A DNA stretch of 49,702 nt from Belnapia mucosa (GCF_016775475.1 NZ_JAEUXJ010000023.1:1-49702), one strand, 5' to 3'; shown: positions 15,987 to 24,522, counted from the first letter of the stretch. A program made the numbers and translations. Notes: generated by a model not told the origin, from the sequence alone.

Positions 15987-16856
15987 TCAGCCGGCGGCCA
16001 GTGCCTCCACCAGCGCCTCGACGGTCGCGCAGCAGCGCGCGCCGGCGGTGGTCAGCCTGGCCTGCTTCGCGGCATGTGTGCCGAACTCGCCCCAGGTGAG
16101 CGCGCCGGCATGGCCCATGGACACGCCTTCCTTCGCCTCCCGCCCCGCGATGATGGCGAAGACGGGCTTGGCGTCGGGCGTGGCGGCGAGGGCCGCGGCG
16201 AATTCCTCCTCCTCCACCCCGCCGACCTCGCCCACCAGGACGATGGCACGGGTGGCGGGATCGGCCTGGAAGACGGGTAACAGCTCGGCGAAGCGCACCC
16301 CCTTCACCGGATCGCCGCCGACGCCGACCCAGAGGCTCTGCCCGAGGCCTCGCTGTGCCATGCGGTAGCCAACCTCGTAGGACAGGGTGCCGCTCTTGCT
16401 CATCAGCGCCACATCGCCGGGGCAGAGCGCGACATCGGGCAGGAAGCCGATCTTCATCCGCCCGGGCAGGGCGAGGCCGGGGGTGGAGGGGCCGACCCAG
16501 GTCGCGCCCGCAGCGCGCGCCGCGCGGCCGATGGCGATCGAGTCATGCACCGGAACGCCCTCGGCGATGGTCACCAGCAGGCGGATGCCAGCAGCGAAGG
16601 CAGCTTCGGCGGCGGCCCGCGTGCCGGCCGGCGGCACCATGGCGATCGCGGCCTGCGCCCCCGTGGCCGCCACTGCGGCCGCGACGTCGGCGAAGACCGG
16701 GATGCCGTCCTGCTCGGCCGGCGCATCGGCGCGGATGGCGGTGCCGCCGACGATATTCGTGCCGTAGCGGCGCATATGCGCGGCATGGGCACGCCCCATG
16801 CGGCCGGTCAGCCCCAGAACGAGGACAGGCGTCCGGGCGGAGAGGCTGGCGATCAT
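15987..16856 (-). CDS. sucD: Succinate/malate-CoA ligase type alpha subunit
   Basis: A 289-residue CoA-binding subunit of an ADP-forming acid-CoA ligase. The N-terminal Rossmann segment is VLVLGLTGRMGRAHAAHMRR, the CoA-binding loops are FADVAAAVAATGAQAAIAMV and TIAEGVPVHDS, and the phosphorylated histidine is His249 in SMGHAGALTWGEFG. The second ligase landmark, ALMSKSGTLSYEVGYRMAQR, is present. It overlaps the beta subunit by 4 bases (ATGA). Because it sits with an acyl-CoA dehydrogenase and a TctC receptor rather than citric-cycle genes, it probably activates a specific dicarboxylic or short-chain acid. Malate-CoA ligase-like activity is an alternative. Confidence 0.88.
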   Translation of the reverse strand: MIASLSARTPVLVLGLTGRMGRAHAAHMRRYGTNIVGGTAIRADAPAEQDGIPVFADVAAAVAATGAQAAIAMVPPAGTRAAAEAAFAAGIRLLVTIAEGVPVHDSIAIGRAARAAGATWVGPSTPGLALPGRMKIGFLPDVALCPGDVALMSKSGTLSYEVGYRMAQRGLGQSLWVGVGGDPVKGVRFAELLPVFQADPATRAIVLVGEVGGVEEEEFAAALAATPDAKPVFAIIAGREAKEGVSMGHAGALTWGEFGTHAAKQARLTTAGARCCATVEALVEALAAG

Positions 16857-17977
16857 GGCGCGCGCAACGCCGCGATGCGGGCCAGGGCTTCGGGCAGGCT
16901 GTCCACGACCGCGATCTCCGGGTGGCGCCGCTCCAGCTCCGCCCGGCCGGCCGCCGCCCCGTTGCCGACCAGCCGCGCCACCACCGGCAGCCGCAACCCG
17001 GTCCGGTCGAGCGCGTCCGAGAGCAGCCGGCCGAACTCGCCGAGATCGGTGATGCCAGCGAAGATATTGACCAACACGACGCGCACCCGGCGCCGCTCCG
17101 CGATCCAGCCCAGCACGCGCACCAGCCGGGCCGGGTCGCCGCGAAGCTGGCCCGTGCGCAGGTCGCAGAAATTCAGCGGCTTCAGCCCGGCCGCCTGCAT
17201 CTCGTCCACCACCACCATCGACAGGCCGGCGCCGGTGGTGACGAGGCCGAGCTCGCCCTCGGGGTCGAGTTCGACATAGTCGAACCCCTCCTCCAGCTTG
17301 CGGACCGCGTCCGGATAAGCCTCGGGGCGGGCGAGGACGAGGTCGCGCAGGTCGGTGCGTGTCTCGGCCAGGTTCAGGTCCAGCACCACCTTGGCATCGC
17401 CCGCGACCGCGCCGTCCGGCCCGAGGAAAAGGGGGTTCACCTCCGCCAGCAGCAGCCCGTCCCGCAGCAGCGCCCGCGCCAGGCCCGCGACGGCATCGCG
17501 CAGCGCCGCGCGGTCCCGCGGCGGGGCCTCGGCCAGCAGCTCCTCGGCCGCGGCCTGGATCGCGCCTTCCTCGGGCGGGGCGAGGCGGGTGGCGAGCTCG
17601 CCCGCTTCTTCCACCTCGATGCCGCCGGCGCGAGTCCAGGCGATGCGGACACCGTAGCTTGCAGGGTCCACCAGCAGCGACAGGTAGTGCTCCTCGGCCC
17701 CTGCGACGGCCTGCTCCACCAGGCAGGCAGTCACCGGATGGCCCCGCAGCGTGCCTCCCAGCAGGCGTTGCAGCGCCTCCGTCACCGCCGCCGCATCCCT
17801 GCAGAAAGCGATGCCGCCCGCCTTGCCGCGACCGCCGACTGGCACCTGCGCCTTGACCACCCAGGGGCCGGGCCCCTCCGGGCGGAAGCCCTCCTCCTGC
17901 CGCACCAGCGTCGCTGGCAGCACCCGGATGCCATGCCGCGCCAGCAGCGCCTTGCCATCGGCCTCGACCAGCAGCAT
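16853..17977 (-). CDS. sucC: Succinate/malate-CoA ligase type beta subunit (ATP-grasp)
   Basis: A 374-residue nucleotide-binding subunit. The ATP-grasp domain starts at DGKALLARHGIRVLPATLVR and includes VVKAQVPVGGRGKAGGIAFC (the conserved KAQV--GGRGKAGG loop). LLAEVNPLFLGPDGAVAGDA holds the magnesium ligands (EVNP and D), and LVNIFAGITDLGEFG lies in the C-terminal CoA-interacting part. The ATG at 17977 follows GAGGAG. It is preceded by the acyl-CoA dehydrogenase with a 10-base gap and overlaps the alpha subunit. It is slightly shorter than citric-cycle SucC, consistent with a catabolic paralogue. Confidence 0.88.
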   Translation of the reverse strand: MLLVEADGKALLARHGIRVLPATLVRQEEGFRPEGPGPWVVKAQVPVGGRGKAGGIAFCRDAAAVTEALQRLLGGTLRGHPVTACLVEQAVAGAEEHYLSLLVDPASYGVRIAWTRAGGIEVEEAGELATRLAPPEEGAIQAAAEELLAEAPPRDRAALRDAVAGLARALLRDGLLLAEVNPLFLGPDGAVAGDAKVVLDLNLAETRTDLRDLVLARPEAYPDAVRKLEEGFDYVELDPEGELGLVTTGAGLSMVVVDEMQAAGLKPLNFCDLRTGQLRGDPARLVRVLGWIAERRRVRVVLVNIFAGITDLGEFGRLLSDALDRTGLRLPVVARLVGNGAAAGRAELERRHPEIAVVDSLPEALARIAALRAP

Positions 17978-17987
17978 GGGCCGCTCC

Positions 17988-19154
17988 TCAGTAGGTCTTC
18001 AGGCCCATGATGCCCTCCGGGCCCATGGTGCCGTCGAGGATGCGCTTGCCGACCAGGTCCCGCAGCGATTCCGAGGAGCCGCCGCCGAGCGAGCCGTAGC
18101 GCGCCCCGCGATAGAGGCGGGAGACCGGGTATTCATCGGTGAAGCCGTAGCCGCCATGCACCTGCAGCGCCTCGCCGGTGACGCGGATCGACATTTCGTT
18201 GCAGAAGACCTTGGCGGTCGCTGCCATGAAGGGATCGGGGAAAGGGTTGGCGGTCAGGCAGGCACGATAGAGCAGGCCCCGCCCCGCCTCGATCTCCTTG
18301 AACATGTCGGCGAATTTCCAGCGGATACCCTGGCTGTCGGCGATCGGCTTGCCGAACAGGGTGCGCTCCCGCACATAGGACACGGCCTCGTCGAAGGCGC
18401 CTTCCGCGAGGCCGAGCGAGATGCTGGGGTTGAGGCAGCGCTGCGTGTTGAAGGCCGTAAGCAGCTTGCGGAAGCCATCCTCCTCGATCACCAGGTTCTC
18501 AGGCGGCAGCTCGCAATTCTCGAACTGCACCTCATGCAGGTTCTCGCCCCCCATGGTGTGGTAGGTGCCGGTGACGGCAAGGCCGGGCGTGCCCCGTTCC
18601 ACCAGCACGCAGCCGATGCCCTCCCGCCCCGGCTGCCCCTCCACCCGGGTGAAGACGACGAACATCCCCGCCTCCTCGGCGCGGGAGATCAGGGTCTTGG
18701 TCCCGTTCAGCACCAGGTGGTTGCCGCGGCGGACGGTGTTGGTCCGGTAGTTGGCGACATCCGTGCCGGCATGCGGCTCGGTCATGCAGATGGACAGGAT
18801 GCAGTCGCCGGAGACGACCTGCGGCAGGATGCGTTCCTTGATCGCCTTCGGCGCGTAATGGGAGATGACGCGGGTCTGCACCCCGGCCTCGCCGAGCACC
18901 GCCATGGCGGTGACATAGTCCACCTTGGCGATCTCCTCGAGGATCAGGGCGCTGTCGAGAATGGACAGGCCGAGGCCGCCATACTCCTCCGGCACCGACA
19001 TGCCGAGGACGCCGAGCCCGGCGAGCTTCTTCATGTTCGGCCAGGGGAAGGTGCCGTCCATCCATTTCGGCGCGTCGCGCCGGAATTCCCCCTGTGCCAG
19101 CGCACGCACCGAGGCGACCATCTCGCGCTGCTCGGGGCCGATCCTGAACTCCAT
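17988..19154 (-). CDS. Acyl-CoA dehydrogenase, first gene of the catabolic operon
   Basis: A 388-residue FAD-dependent acyl-CoA dehydrogenase. The ATG at 19154 (MEFRIGPEQREMVASVRALA) is chosen because the family starts there and AGGA precedes it. The helical N-domain contains LGMSVPEEYGGLGLSILDSA. The beta domain has ICMTEPHAGTDVANYRTNTV, the FAD-contacting signature, and the C-domain has RERTLFGKPIADSQGIRWKF and ALQVHGGYGFTDEYPVSRLY. The end reads RGARYGSLGGGSSESLRDLV, so the usual YEGT-type segment with a Glu base is replaced, which suggests a divergent active site or a base elsewhere. Substrate unknown; the ligase downstream implies a CoA-activated acid. Divergent from the LysR gene. Confidence 0.88.
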   Translation of the reverse strand: MEFRIGPEQREMVASVRALAQGEFRRDAPKWMDGTFPWPNMKKLAGLGVLGMSVPEEYGGLGLSILDSALILEEIAKVDYVTAMAVLGEAGVQTRVISHYAPKAIKERILPQVVSGDCILSICMTEPHAGTDVANYRTNTVRRGNHLVLNGTKTLISRAEEAGMFVVFTRVEGQPGREGIGCVLVERGTPGLAVTGTYHTMGGENLHEVQFENCELPPENLVIEEDGFRKLLTAFNTQRCLNPSISLGLAEGAFDEAVSYVRERTLFGKPIADSQGIRWKFADMFKEIEAGRGLLYRACLTANPFPDPFMAATAKVFCNEMSIRVTGEALQVHGGYGFTDEYPVSRLYRGARYGSLGGGSSESLRDLVGKRILDGTMGPEGIMGLKTY

Positions 19155-19265
19155 GCCGTCCTGTCCCGACCATGTCCTCCCCACCAGCCTGCCCCGCGGC
19201 CGACGCCCCGGCCATCGACTTTTCCGCAGCATCCCCCCGACCTAAACTGCGCGCCGGGAGGGCCC
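19155..19265. promoter_or_regulatory. Divergent promoter region between acyl-CoA dehydrogenase and lysR
   Basis: About 110 bases separate the two divergent starts. This is the classic arrangement in which a LysR protein controls its neighbour. A T-N11-A box could not be chosen with confidence by eye. Confidence 0.45.
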
Positions 19266-20153
19266 ATGCGCCGCTTGCCGCCGCTGAACGCGTTGAAGGC
19301 CTTTGAATCCGTGGCGCGGCACGGTTCGCTGGCCCGTGCCGCGGAGGAGCTATCGGTCACGCCCACCGCGGTTGGGCGGCATGTGCGGAACCTCGAGGAT
19401 GTCCTCCAGGTCTCCCTGTTCGAGCGGGAGGGCGGCGCGCTTCGCCTTACCCAGCCGGGCCGGCGCTATGCCCAATCCGTCGCCCAGGCCTTCGGCCAGA
19501 TCGTGGAGGCGACCGATGCGCTGCGTGCCACGCCCGGGCGGGTGCGCCTGGCGGTGCATGCCTACACCACCTTTCTGGTGCGCTGGCTGATCCCGCGCCT
19601 TTCCTCCTTCCATGCGCGCCATCCAGAGATCGAGTTGGCGTTGTCATCCGGCTATGACTCGGTGGATTTCGAGCGGGACCGGGTGGATGTCGCGGTGCGC
19701 TACGGCCATGGCCGCTGGGCTGGCCTCGTCGCGACCCGCCTGTTCGAGGACGAGTTGGTCGCCTTCGGCCCGCCCGGCACGCGGGACCGGCTGGCTGCCG
19801 ACGGGCCGGAGGCGATCCTGCGGGAAACCTTCATCATCCATCAGCGCCGCCCGCAGGATTGGGCGGAATGGCTGCGCACGGCCGGGATCGAGGGGCGACC
19901 GCAGCGCAAGCTGGAGTTCGACGACCTTGCTTTGGTCTGGCAGGCGGTTGCCGACGGGCTCGGCATCGGGCTCACGCAGCGGCGCTACCTAGCCGCGGAT
20001 ATCGCGGCGCAGCGGCTGGAGCAGATCTCTGATACCGTGCTGCGGCGCGGGCGCGGCTATTACGCGGTCTGCCCGGCCGAAGCCGCCATGCGGCCCAGCG
20101 TACGCGCCTTCCTCGACTGGGTGGCGGGCGAAGCGGCTGCGGCAGAGCACTGA
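19266..20153 (+). CDS. LysR-family transcriptional regulator (GcvA-like)
   Basis: A 295-residue regulator. The ATG at 19266 follows GGGAGG. The N-terminal winged helix-turn-helix is LPPLNALKAFESVARHGSLA, RAAEELSVTPTAVGRHVRNL, with FEREGGALRLTQPGRRYAQS in the wing and linker. The effector domain (residues about 90-290) contains RVRLAVHAYTTFLVRWLIPR and DRVDVAVRYGHGRWAGLVAT, the GcvA/AmpR-subgroup pattern. It points away from the acyl-CoA dehydrogenase operon and probably activates it in response to the acid or its CoA ester. Confidence 0.93.
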   Translation: MRRLPPLNALKAFESVARHGSLARAAEELSVTPTAVGRHVRNLEDVLQVSLFEREGGALRLTQPGRRYAQSVAQAFGQIVEATDALRATPGRVRLAVHAYTTFLVRWLIPRLSSFHARHPEIELALSSGYDSVDFERDRVDVAVRYGHGRWAGLVATRLFEDELVAFGPPGTRDRLAADGPEAILRETFIIHQRRPQDWAEWLRTAGIEGRPQRKLEFDDLALVWQAVADGLGIGLTQRRYLAADIAAQRLEQISDTVLRRGRGYYAVCPAEAAMRPSVRAFLDWVAGEAAAAEH

Positions 20154-20328
20154 TAAGCAGACCCTGCCCGAGAGCGGCCAGCGGCGCGATGGCACCCTAT
20201 CGTGGCGCCGCCAAGCACAATAACCTGCCTAGGAGAAACGTGTGGCCCATGCTCAGCCGCCAGGCTCGGTGCGGCTTACTGTAGCCCACACCCTGTCCAG
20301 ACAAGCCGGAACGCCCATTGGTAAATGT

Positions 20329-20535
20329 CTAATTCAGCGAGGAAGCTTGGGCTGAGGGGATGACGCCTGTGAGTGCGTTGCTGAATTCTGCAAAGCCTGG
20401 TCGGAAGGGCCGTCCAGGTTCATCCACGACCCGCACCACCAAATCCCGGGACCAAACACCTCTGATGTCCGTCGCTTCAAGGGGTGGACGCACGCTGCCG
20501 TTCGCCGTGCAGGCGTTGTGATAAATGCAGAGGCG
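20329..20535 (-). pseudogene. Unidentified C-terminal gene remnant next to the IS110 element
   Basis: A minus-strand frame ending in TAG at 20329 reads PPLEATDIRGVWSRDLVVRV, VDEPGRPFRPGFAEFSNALT and GVIPSAQASSLN, with a coding-like composition over about 60 codons. It has no start, and recognisable sequence ends shortly before the IS110 region. It may be a gene truncated by the insertion or by an earlier deletion. No family was recognised. The rest of 20154-20757 holds no supported gene. Confidence 0.35.
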
Positions 20536-20639
20536 TTTGGGTGAGGAGGCGGGTGACGAGCGACGGTTGATCCAGCTCTGATGCGCGGGTTGGATACCGC
20601 ATGACCCTGATCGTCGCGGGGCTGCCTCTGTCTAGGAGC

Positions 20640-21980
20640 GGGGATCGGTACGTGGCCTCCCCGTAGTGTCTTCGAGGGTTCCCCTGACCGCTCCCACCTC
20701 CTCGCCCAAGCGTCTCGTCTGTTGGACCCTTCCTCCTTTGCTGCCCCGATCGGGGCGTCAGGCTGTCCGGACGGGGGGCGTCACCATGCGGGCAATCGCC
20801 CAGGCGAAGCCCACCATCTCGCGCGCGATCGCGGTCACGACGACCTGCGGCCGCTTGCCGATGGCCTGGAGCCGGCGGTATCGGGCGCAGAGCCGCACCT
20901 GCGCCTTCCATGCGACGTCGCGCACCTCTCGCGGCAGCCCGGCGAGCCGAGGCCGCATTTGCGCTGAAATCCGTGCGGGCAGCCGATAGGTCCAGGCGCC
21001 CTCGACGAGCATGCGGCGCGCAAGCGAGCTGCCGGCCTTGGTGATCCCGCCCTGCCGACGCTTGGCGCCGCTGGAGTGCTCGGATGGCACGAGACCGAGG
21101 TAGGCCATCAACTGACGCGGGTTGTCGAACCGCGTGAAGTCACCGACCTCCGCCACCAGCGCCGAGGCGACGATGAGCGAGACGCCGCGCATGGCCTGCA
21201 GTGCCTCGACCACCGGCGCCATGCTCCAGGCCGGCACGAGGTCGCGGATGCGGCCCGTGAGGCGCTCGATGCGCGCCTCGAGTTCGTTCACCGCGTCGAG
21301 GTATTCCTGGCAGGCCACCTGCTGTGCCGGCTGCGAGAAGGTCTGTTCCATGAGCCACTTCCGGTGCGGCCAGGTCCAACGCTTGCCGTCGTAGGCCCGC
21401 CCGTGTCGGAGCAGGAAGCCCTGTAGCCGCTGCCGCGCCTTGCCGAGCGCCTCCACCATGTCGGCCCGGGCCCGGACGAGGTCCCGCATGGCCTCGTGCT
21501 CTGGCTCTGGCACCCAGACCGGCGTCAGTTCGCCCGCCCGATGCAGCCGGGCCAGCGCCGTCGCGTCCCGCCGGTCCGTCTTGATCCGCTCGCCCGACTT
21601 GCGGGGGATGAGGTTCGGCGCAACCACGACGCAATCGTGCCCGCGACGACGGAGGTGCCGGTAGACCCCGTACCCGCACGGCCCGGCCTCGTAGGCAAAG
21701 CGGGGCGTCCGACCACCCCGTCCGAGCCGGGCCGCTAGCTTGTCGAGCGCCCCCGGCTCGTTCGGGATCTCGCCGACGTACCGCACCTCGCCATCCCGGC
21801 CGGCCTCGGCCACGCAGACCGCGATCGTCGCCTTATGCACATCCAGCCCAACAAAGGTGATACTCTCTCCCACGGCCCGTCTCCTGTGCTGAGGCAAGGC
21901 GCCGGCCCAGCCAGCGCAACCCTCGTCATTCCTGCACAGTTCGAGGCGGGCCACCCCGCCTCAGACGGACATCTGGTCTA
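20640..21980 (-). mobile_element. IS110-family insertion sequence, approximate limits
   Basis: The element is defined by its transposase at 20758-21873; the ends are estimates, because IS110 elements often lack terminal inverted repeats. A perfect palindrome GCCCCGATCGGGGC (20743-20756) touches the transposase stop, and an 8-bp-stem hairpin GAGGCGGG/CCCGCCTC (21943-21962) lies upstream of its start. IS110 transposition uses a structured RNA made from the non-coding end, so the roughly 100 bases upstream of the start are the region to examine for one. Confidence 0.6.
20758..21873 (-). CDS. IS110-family transposase
   Basis: A 371-residue DEDD recombinase. GTG at 21873 is chosen because AGGAGA precedes it and the family motif SITFVGLDVHKATIAVCVAE follows at once; longer frames are not needed. 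The N-terminal RuvC-like domain has the first Asp in GLDVHK, Glu in FAYEAGPCGYGVYRHLRRRG, and Asp pair in KTDRRDATALARLHRAGELT. The C-terminal Transposase_20 domain has LQAMRGVSLIVASALVAEVG, FDNPRQLMAYLGLVPSEHSS and a Ser in GSSLARRMLVEGAW. All parts seem intact, so the element could be active. Confidence 0.93.
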   Translation of the reverse strand: MGESITFVGLDVHKATIAVCVAEAGRDGEVRYVGEIPNEPGALDKLAARLGRGGRTPRFAYEAGPCGYGVYRHLRRRGHDCVVVAPNLIPRKSGERIKTDRRDATALARLHRAGELTPVWVPEPEHEAMRDLVRARADMVEALGKARQRLQGFLLRHGRAYDGKRWTWPHRKWLMEQTFSQPAQQVACQEYLDAVNELEARIERLTGRIRDLVPAWSMAPVVEALQAMRGVSLIVASALVAEVGDFTRFDNPRQLMAYLGLVPSEHSSGAKRRQGGITKAGSSLARRMLVEGAWTYRLPARISAQMRPRLAGLPREVRDVAWKAQVRLCARYRRLQAIGKRPQVVVTAIAREMVGFAWAIARMVTPPVRTA

Positions 21981-22051
21981 GTCTGAGCGGAAGCAGTCTC
22001 GCCGCTTCCGGAGCGTGAGCGACGAGAAGACGCAAGGGCCTAGCCCGTCCG

Positions 22052-22462
22052 TCAGGCCCAGCCGAGTTCCTTGAGCGCATAGCCATCGTTCCAAATCTTG
22101 GTCATATGTGTGATCTTTCCGTCTCGGAACCGCATGACGTAAACATAGTCCGTGCGCGTCGTCCGGCCGGTCGGCGGAACCGGGCCGCCCGCCTTGTGCG
22201 TGCCGATAAAGGTGGCGAAGGCGCAGACCTGCCCGCGCTCGCGGTCCTCCGCGAAGGCCTTCAACTCGTAGGTGCCGTCGGTCAGGACGGTGAGGATGCC
22301 CTTCATCCACTCGGTGTATTGCTGCAGCGACTTTACATCGGCCAGAGCGCCCGCCTGCGCCGCAAAGGTTGCATCCGGTGCACAGTGGCCGCCACAGGCG
22401 GCCCAACCCTCACCGGCCTCGCAAGCTTCAAAGAACGCCCTCGCGGTCTCCATGGTCGACAT
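22052..22462 (-). CDS. SnoaL-like / NTF2-fold protein
   Basis: A 136-residue protein of the nuclear-transport-factor-2 fold. The ATG at 22462 follows GGGAGG. The helix-rich N-terminus (MSTMETARAFFEACEAGEGW) is followed by CAPDATFAAQAGALADVKSL and the strand-rich half (YVYVMRFRDGKITHMTKIWN), the usual ending of SnoaL-like proteins that close over a hydrophobic pocket. Such proteins range from polyketide cyclases to limonene-epoxide hydrolase-like enzymes and simple ligand binders, so no reaction can be assigned. It stands between the IS110 element and the GNAT gene, on the same strand as both. Confidence 0.75.
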   Translation of the reverse strand: MSTMETARAFFEACEAGEGWAACGGHCAPDATFAAQAGALADVKSLQQYTEWMKGILTVLTDGTYELKAFAEDRERGQVCAFATFIGTHKAGGPVPPTGRTTRTDYVYVMRFRDGKITHMTKIWNDGYALKELGWA

Positions 22463-22678
22463 AACATCCTCCCTGGCACTCCGTTGCTTCAGCGTTACCC
22501 ATGAGCCTATGCGCTTGGGATCGCGAACCTCAAGCGTCGCGGTCTGTGTCCACGCTGTGCCACGCCCTTACCAACCCAGGATGCGTGCCATATCCGTCTG
22601 CCGCTCTGTGCACCCCGTCGGCCCTTCCGATCGCGGCAGATGGCCCCCGCCATCTTCCTCAGAACCACCGCTCCGCCT

Positions 22679-23533
22679 TCAGTAAAACACGGACGGGAAC
22701 CAAGCGCCCTTCGGTTCGGAGTAGTCGCCGAGCGCCATCAGGGCCATGGGCTTTGCTACCCGCAAGCCCTGGGACAGGCACCAACGGAACAGGCTTGCCT
22801 GTCGGACCGGCAGCAGGAAGGAGACCGGCTCCTGGCTCGCGCCTGAGGCTCCGGCGATAAGTGCCCGCATATCGCGCTCCGATTGGCCAACGCCATGATT
22901 CATGAGCCAAAGATTGGGCGCCGACATGTAGCCGCTCACCACTCCTTGGCGTTCGACTAAGACGGGACGAAATGCCTGCAAAGCCTCGCCGAGTTCGACC
23001 GAGCGCGTCGTGCCATAGACTGCGTCGCAGAGGTTCGTGCAGGCCGGGATGTCGTTCTCCGTCATCAACCGAGCATCACCGGTCGCGTCACGGCAGCGCC
23101 CCTGCATGAGCAACAGCGGTTCCTTGATCTCGAAACCCAGCGAGGCGTAAAGGCCAACCGACTGCGTGTTGAAGGCATCTCCGCAGAGACGCACCGGGGA
23201 TCCAGAGCCAGCATATTCGAGCGCTGCTTCCATAAGCTTGCGGCCCACGCCTGCACGCTGTTGCGGCGGATCAACGGTGATGGGGCCTATGGCGCGGATG
23301 GGATCGCCGAGATGCAGGAAGTTCGATCCGATAATCTGGCCGTCCGTCTCGGCCACCACGACAAAAGTGTTGGGCGAGGCGATGAGGGTTGTGGCCAGAC
23401 CGGCACCGACCTCATCGGACAGAATATCTGGCTCGAAACCGTGCCGTTCCGCAACGCCGCGGAAGGCCGCATGCATGACGCGGCCGCAGGCTTCGGCATC
23501 CGCGGCAACTGCTCGGCGAATTTGCACAGGCAT
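22679..23533 (-). CDS. Two-domain GNAT-family N-acetyltransferase
   Basis: A 284-residue protein. The ATG at 23533 (MPVQIRRAVAADAEACGRVM) has GGGGAGG upstream and is where the GNAT fold begins. The first domain carries the acetyl-CoA loop in VDPPQQRAGVGRKLMEAALE (Q-x-x-G-V/A pattern) and NTQSVGLYASLGFEIKEPLL. The second half (about 140-284) is a diverged GNAT-like domain ending SFLLPVRQASLFRWCLSQGL and GDYSEPKGAWFPSVFY, resembling the C-terminal domain often fused in this family. The acceptor is unknown. Confidence 0.85.
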   Translation of the reverse strand: MPVQIRRAVAADAEACGRVMHAAFRGVAERHGFEPDILSDEVGAGLATTLIASPNTFVVVAETDGQIIGSNFLHLGDPIRAIGPITVDPPQQRAGVGRKLMEAALEYAGSGSPVRLCGDAFNTQSVGLYASLGFEIKEPLLLMQGRCRDATGDARLMTENDIPACTNLCDAVYGTTRSVELGEALQAFRPVLVERQGVVSGYMSAPNLWLMNHGVGQSERDMRALIAGASGASQEPVSFLLPVRQASLFRWCLSQGLRVAKPMALMALGDYSEPKGAWFPSVFY

Positions 23534-23846
23534 CGATGCTGCCTCCCCACACCCCAGCTTGCGCGGTTCCGAGGCTATCGGCAGCAACAAAATACATCGG
23601 TTGCAGTGAAAGCAGGCGCTCTACTCCACGTTGTAGTGGGCGGCGCACGAGCAAGGCGCCGCCGGCATTGCAGCACGCCTTTACAGTCCCCCGGGATGGG
23701 CGACTTATCGCATGTAAGAAGGGTCTGCTGCTGTCCATGTACGGGGCAGCCGCACGGGCTTGGGCGATGCTGGCGAAGGGGTGAGGAGGACCACTCGGCC
23801 CTGACAGATTGCACACCATGCCAAACGGCTCGGTTAAGGACTTGGG
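23534..23846. other. Intergenic region with motif copy 2
   Basis: A roughly 310-base gap upstream of the GNAT gene and downstream of the receiver gene, both on the minus strand. No gene is supported. Copy 2 of the 13-base motif lies at 23705-23717. Confidence 0.4.
23705..23717 (+). repeat. 13-base motif, copy 2 (TTATCGCATGTAA)
   Basis: One mismatch to TTATCGCATGTGA. It is preceded by GGGCGAC, the same flank as copy 4, which extends the similarity between those two to about 20 bases. Confidence 0.6.
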
Positions 23847-24257
23847 CTACGCACCGGGAGGAAATAGTTCGAAGCCCGCCGGCATGTTCGAGGGCTTTCG
23901 GCCATCCAGCACCGCGCGCACGACCTCGATGCTGCGCAGCACCGTTTCCGTCCGGTAAGGCTTCTGGATGATGCCGAGCGCGGCGAAGGCTTCCCGAGCT
24001 ACATCCACCGGCTGCGAGCTGGCGAAGACCACTGGCAGATGCCAGCGTGCGAACAGGTCGCGCGCCAGGGTCACACCGTTGTCGCCGCCCGCTAGGTTGA
24101 CGTCCAGCAGAGCCAGGTCGGGCAGCATCGCCTCGCAAAGTCTTACAGTCGCGGCAGCGGTCGTCACCGGCCCCATAACCTCATGCCCTGCAGTTTCCAG
24201 GCCGTCGGCGAGCATCATGGCAATAAGCGCCTCGTCTTCGACGACCAGAATGCGCAT
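23847..24257 (-). CDS. Single-domain response regulator
   Basis: A 136-residue stand-alone receiver. The acidic pocket is in MRILVVEDEALIAMMLADGL, the phosphoacceptor is Asp52 in PDLALLDVNLAGGDNG, and the Thr/Ser switch and Lys are in PVVFASSQPVDVAREA and IIQKPYRTE. GGGCGGGAG precedes the ATG. There is no output domain, so it either relays phosphate or acts by protein binding. Receivers of this type (LxDVNLxGG) are typical partners of HWE kinases, three of which lie in the window. It is divergent from the Crp-type regulator gene. Confidence 0.9.
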   Translation of the reverse strand: MRILVVEDEALIAMMLADGLETAGHEVMGPVTTAAATVRLCEAMLPDLALLDVNLAGGDNGVTLARDLFARWHLPVVFASSQPVDVAREAFAALGIIQKPYRTETVLRSIEVVRAVLDGRKPSNMPAGFELFPPGA

Positions 24258-24325
24258 CGTTCCAACTCCCGCCCTTAACGGTAGTCAGAGGGCCTTACGG
24301 CAACGCGAAGCCGGCTGGTTCGTAC

Positions 24326-24339
24326 GTTCGAAATCGAAC
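24326..24339. promoter_or_regulatory. Perfect 14-base palindrome GTTCGAAATCGAAC in a divergent promoter region
   Basis: Arms GTTCGA and TCGAAC are separated by AA, and the same half-site precedes it in GGTTCGTAC. It lies 69 bases upstream of the receiver start and about 185 bases upstream of the Crp-type gene, a suitable place for an operator. Confidence 0.4.
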
Positions 24340-24430
24340 AAATACTTGACCAACCTCGCGCCATGGCCGTCCCGGCACAGACACGCCGGCCCGTGAAGAG
24401 CAGATTTTGTTAGGGAATTCTTCACCAGCA

Positions 24431-24501
24431 CTCTATGTCGAGCAAATCGCCTGCACGGATCCCCGGCTGCAGGTGCCTGAGAGAGGCCAGCGCTCCCGCC
24501 G
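24431..24501 (+). promoter_or_regulatory. Leader of the Crp-type gene, also kept upstream of its decayed copy
   Basis: GGTGCCTGAGAGA (24472-24484) and GCTCCCGCCG (24492-24501) recur at 38600-38612 and 38622-38631, upstream of the collapsed Crp copy. More distant matches extend back to about 24431 and 38561. The block probably holds the promoter and 5' untranslated region. Its preservation could mean function or simply recent duplication. Confidence 0.45.
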
Positions 24502-24522
24502 TATCACGCGCAGGAGAGCCGC

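Noticed and set aside
24472..24501. TGCCTGAGAG leader considered as a thiamine-type riboswitch piece
   Set aside because: The other conserved helices of that riboswitch are absent; the shared leader is explained by duplication.
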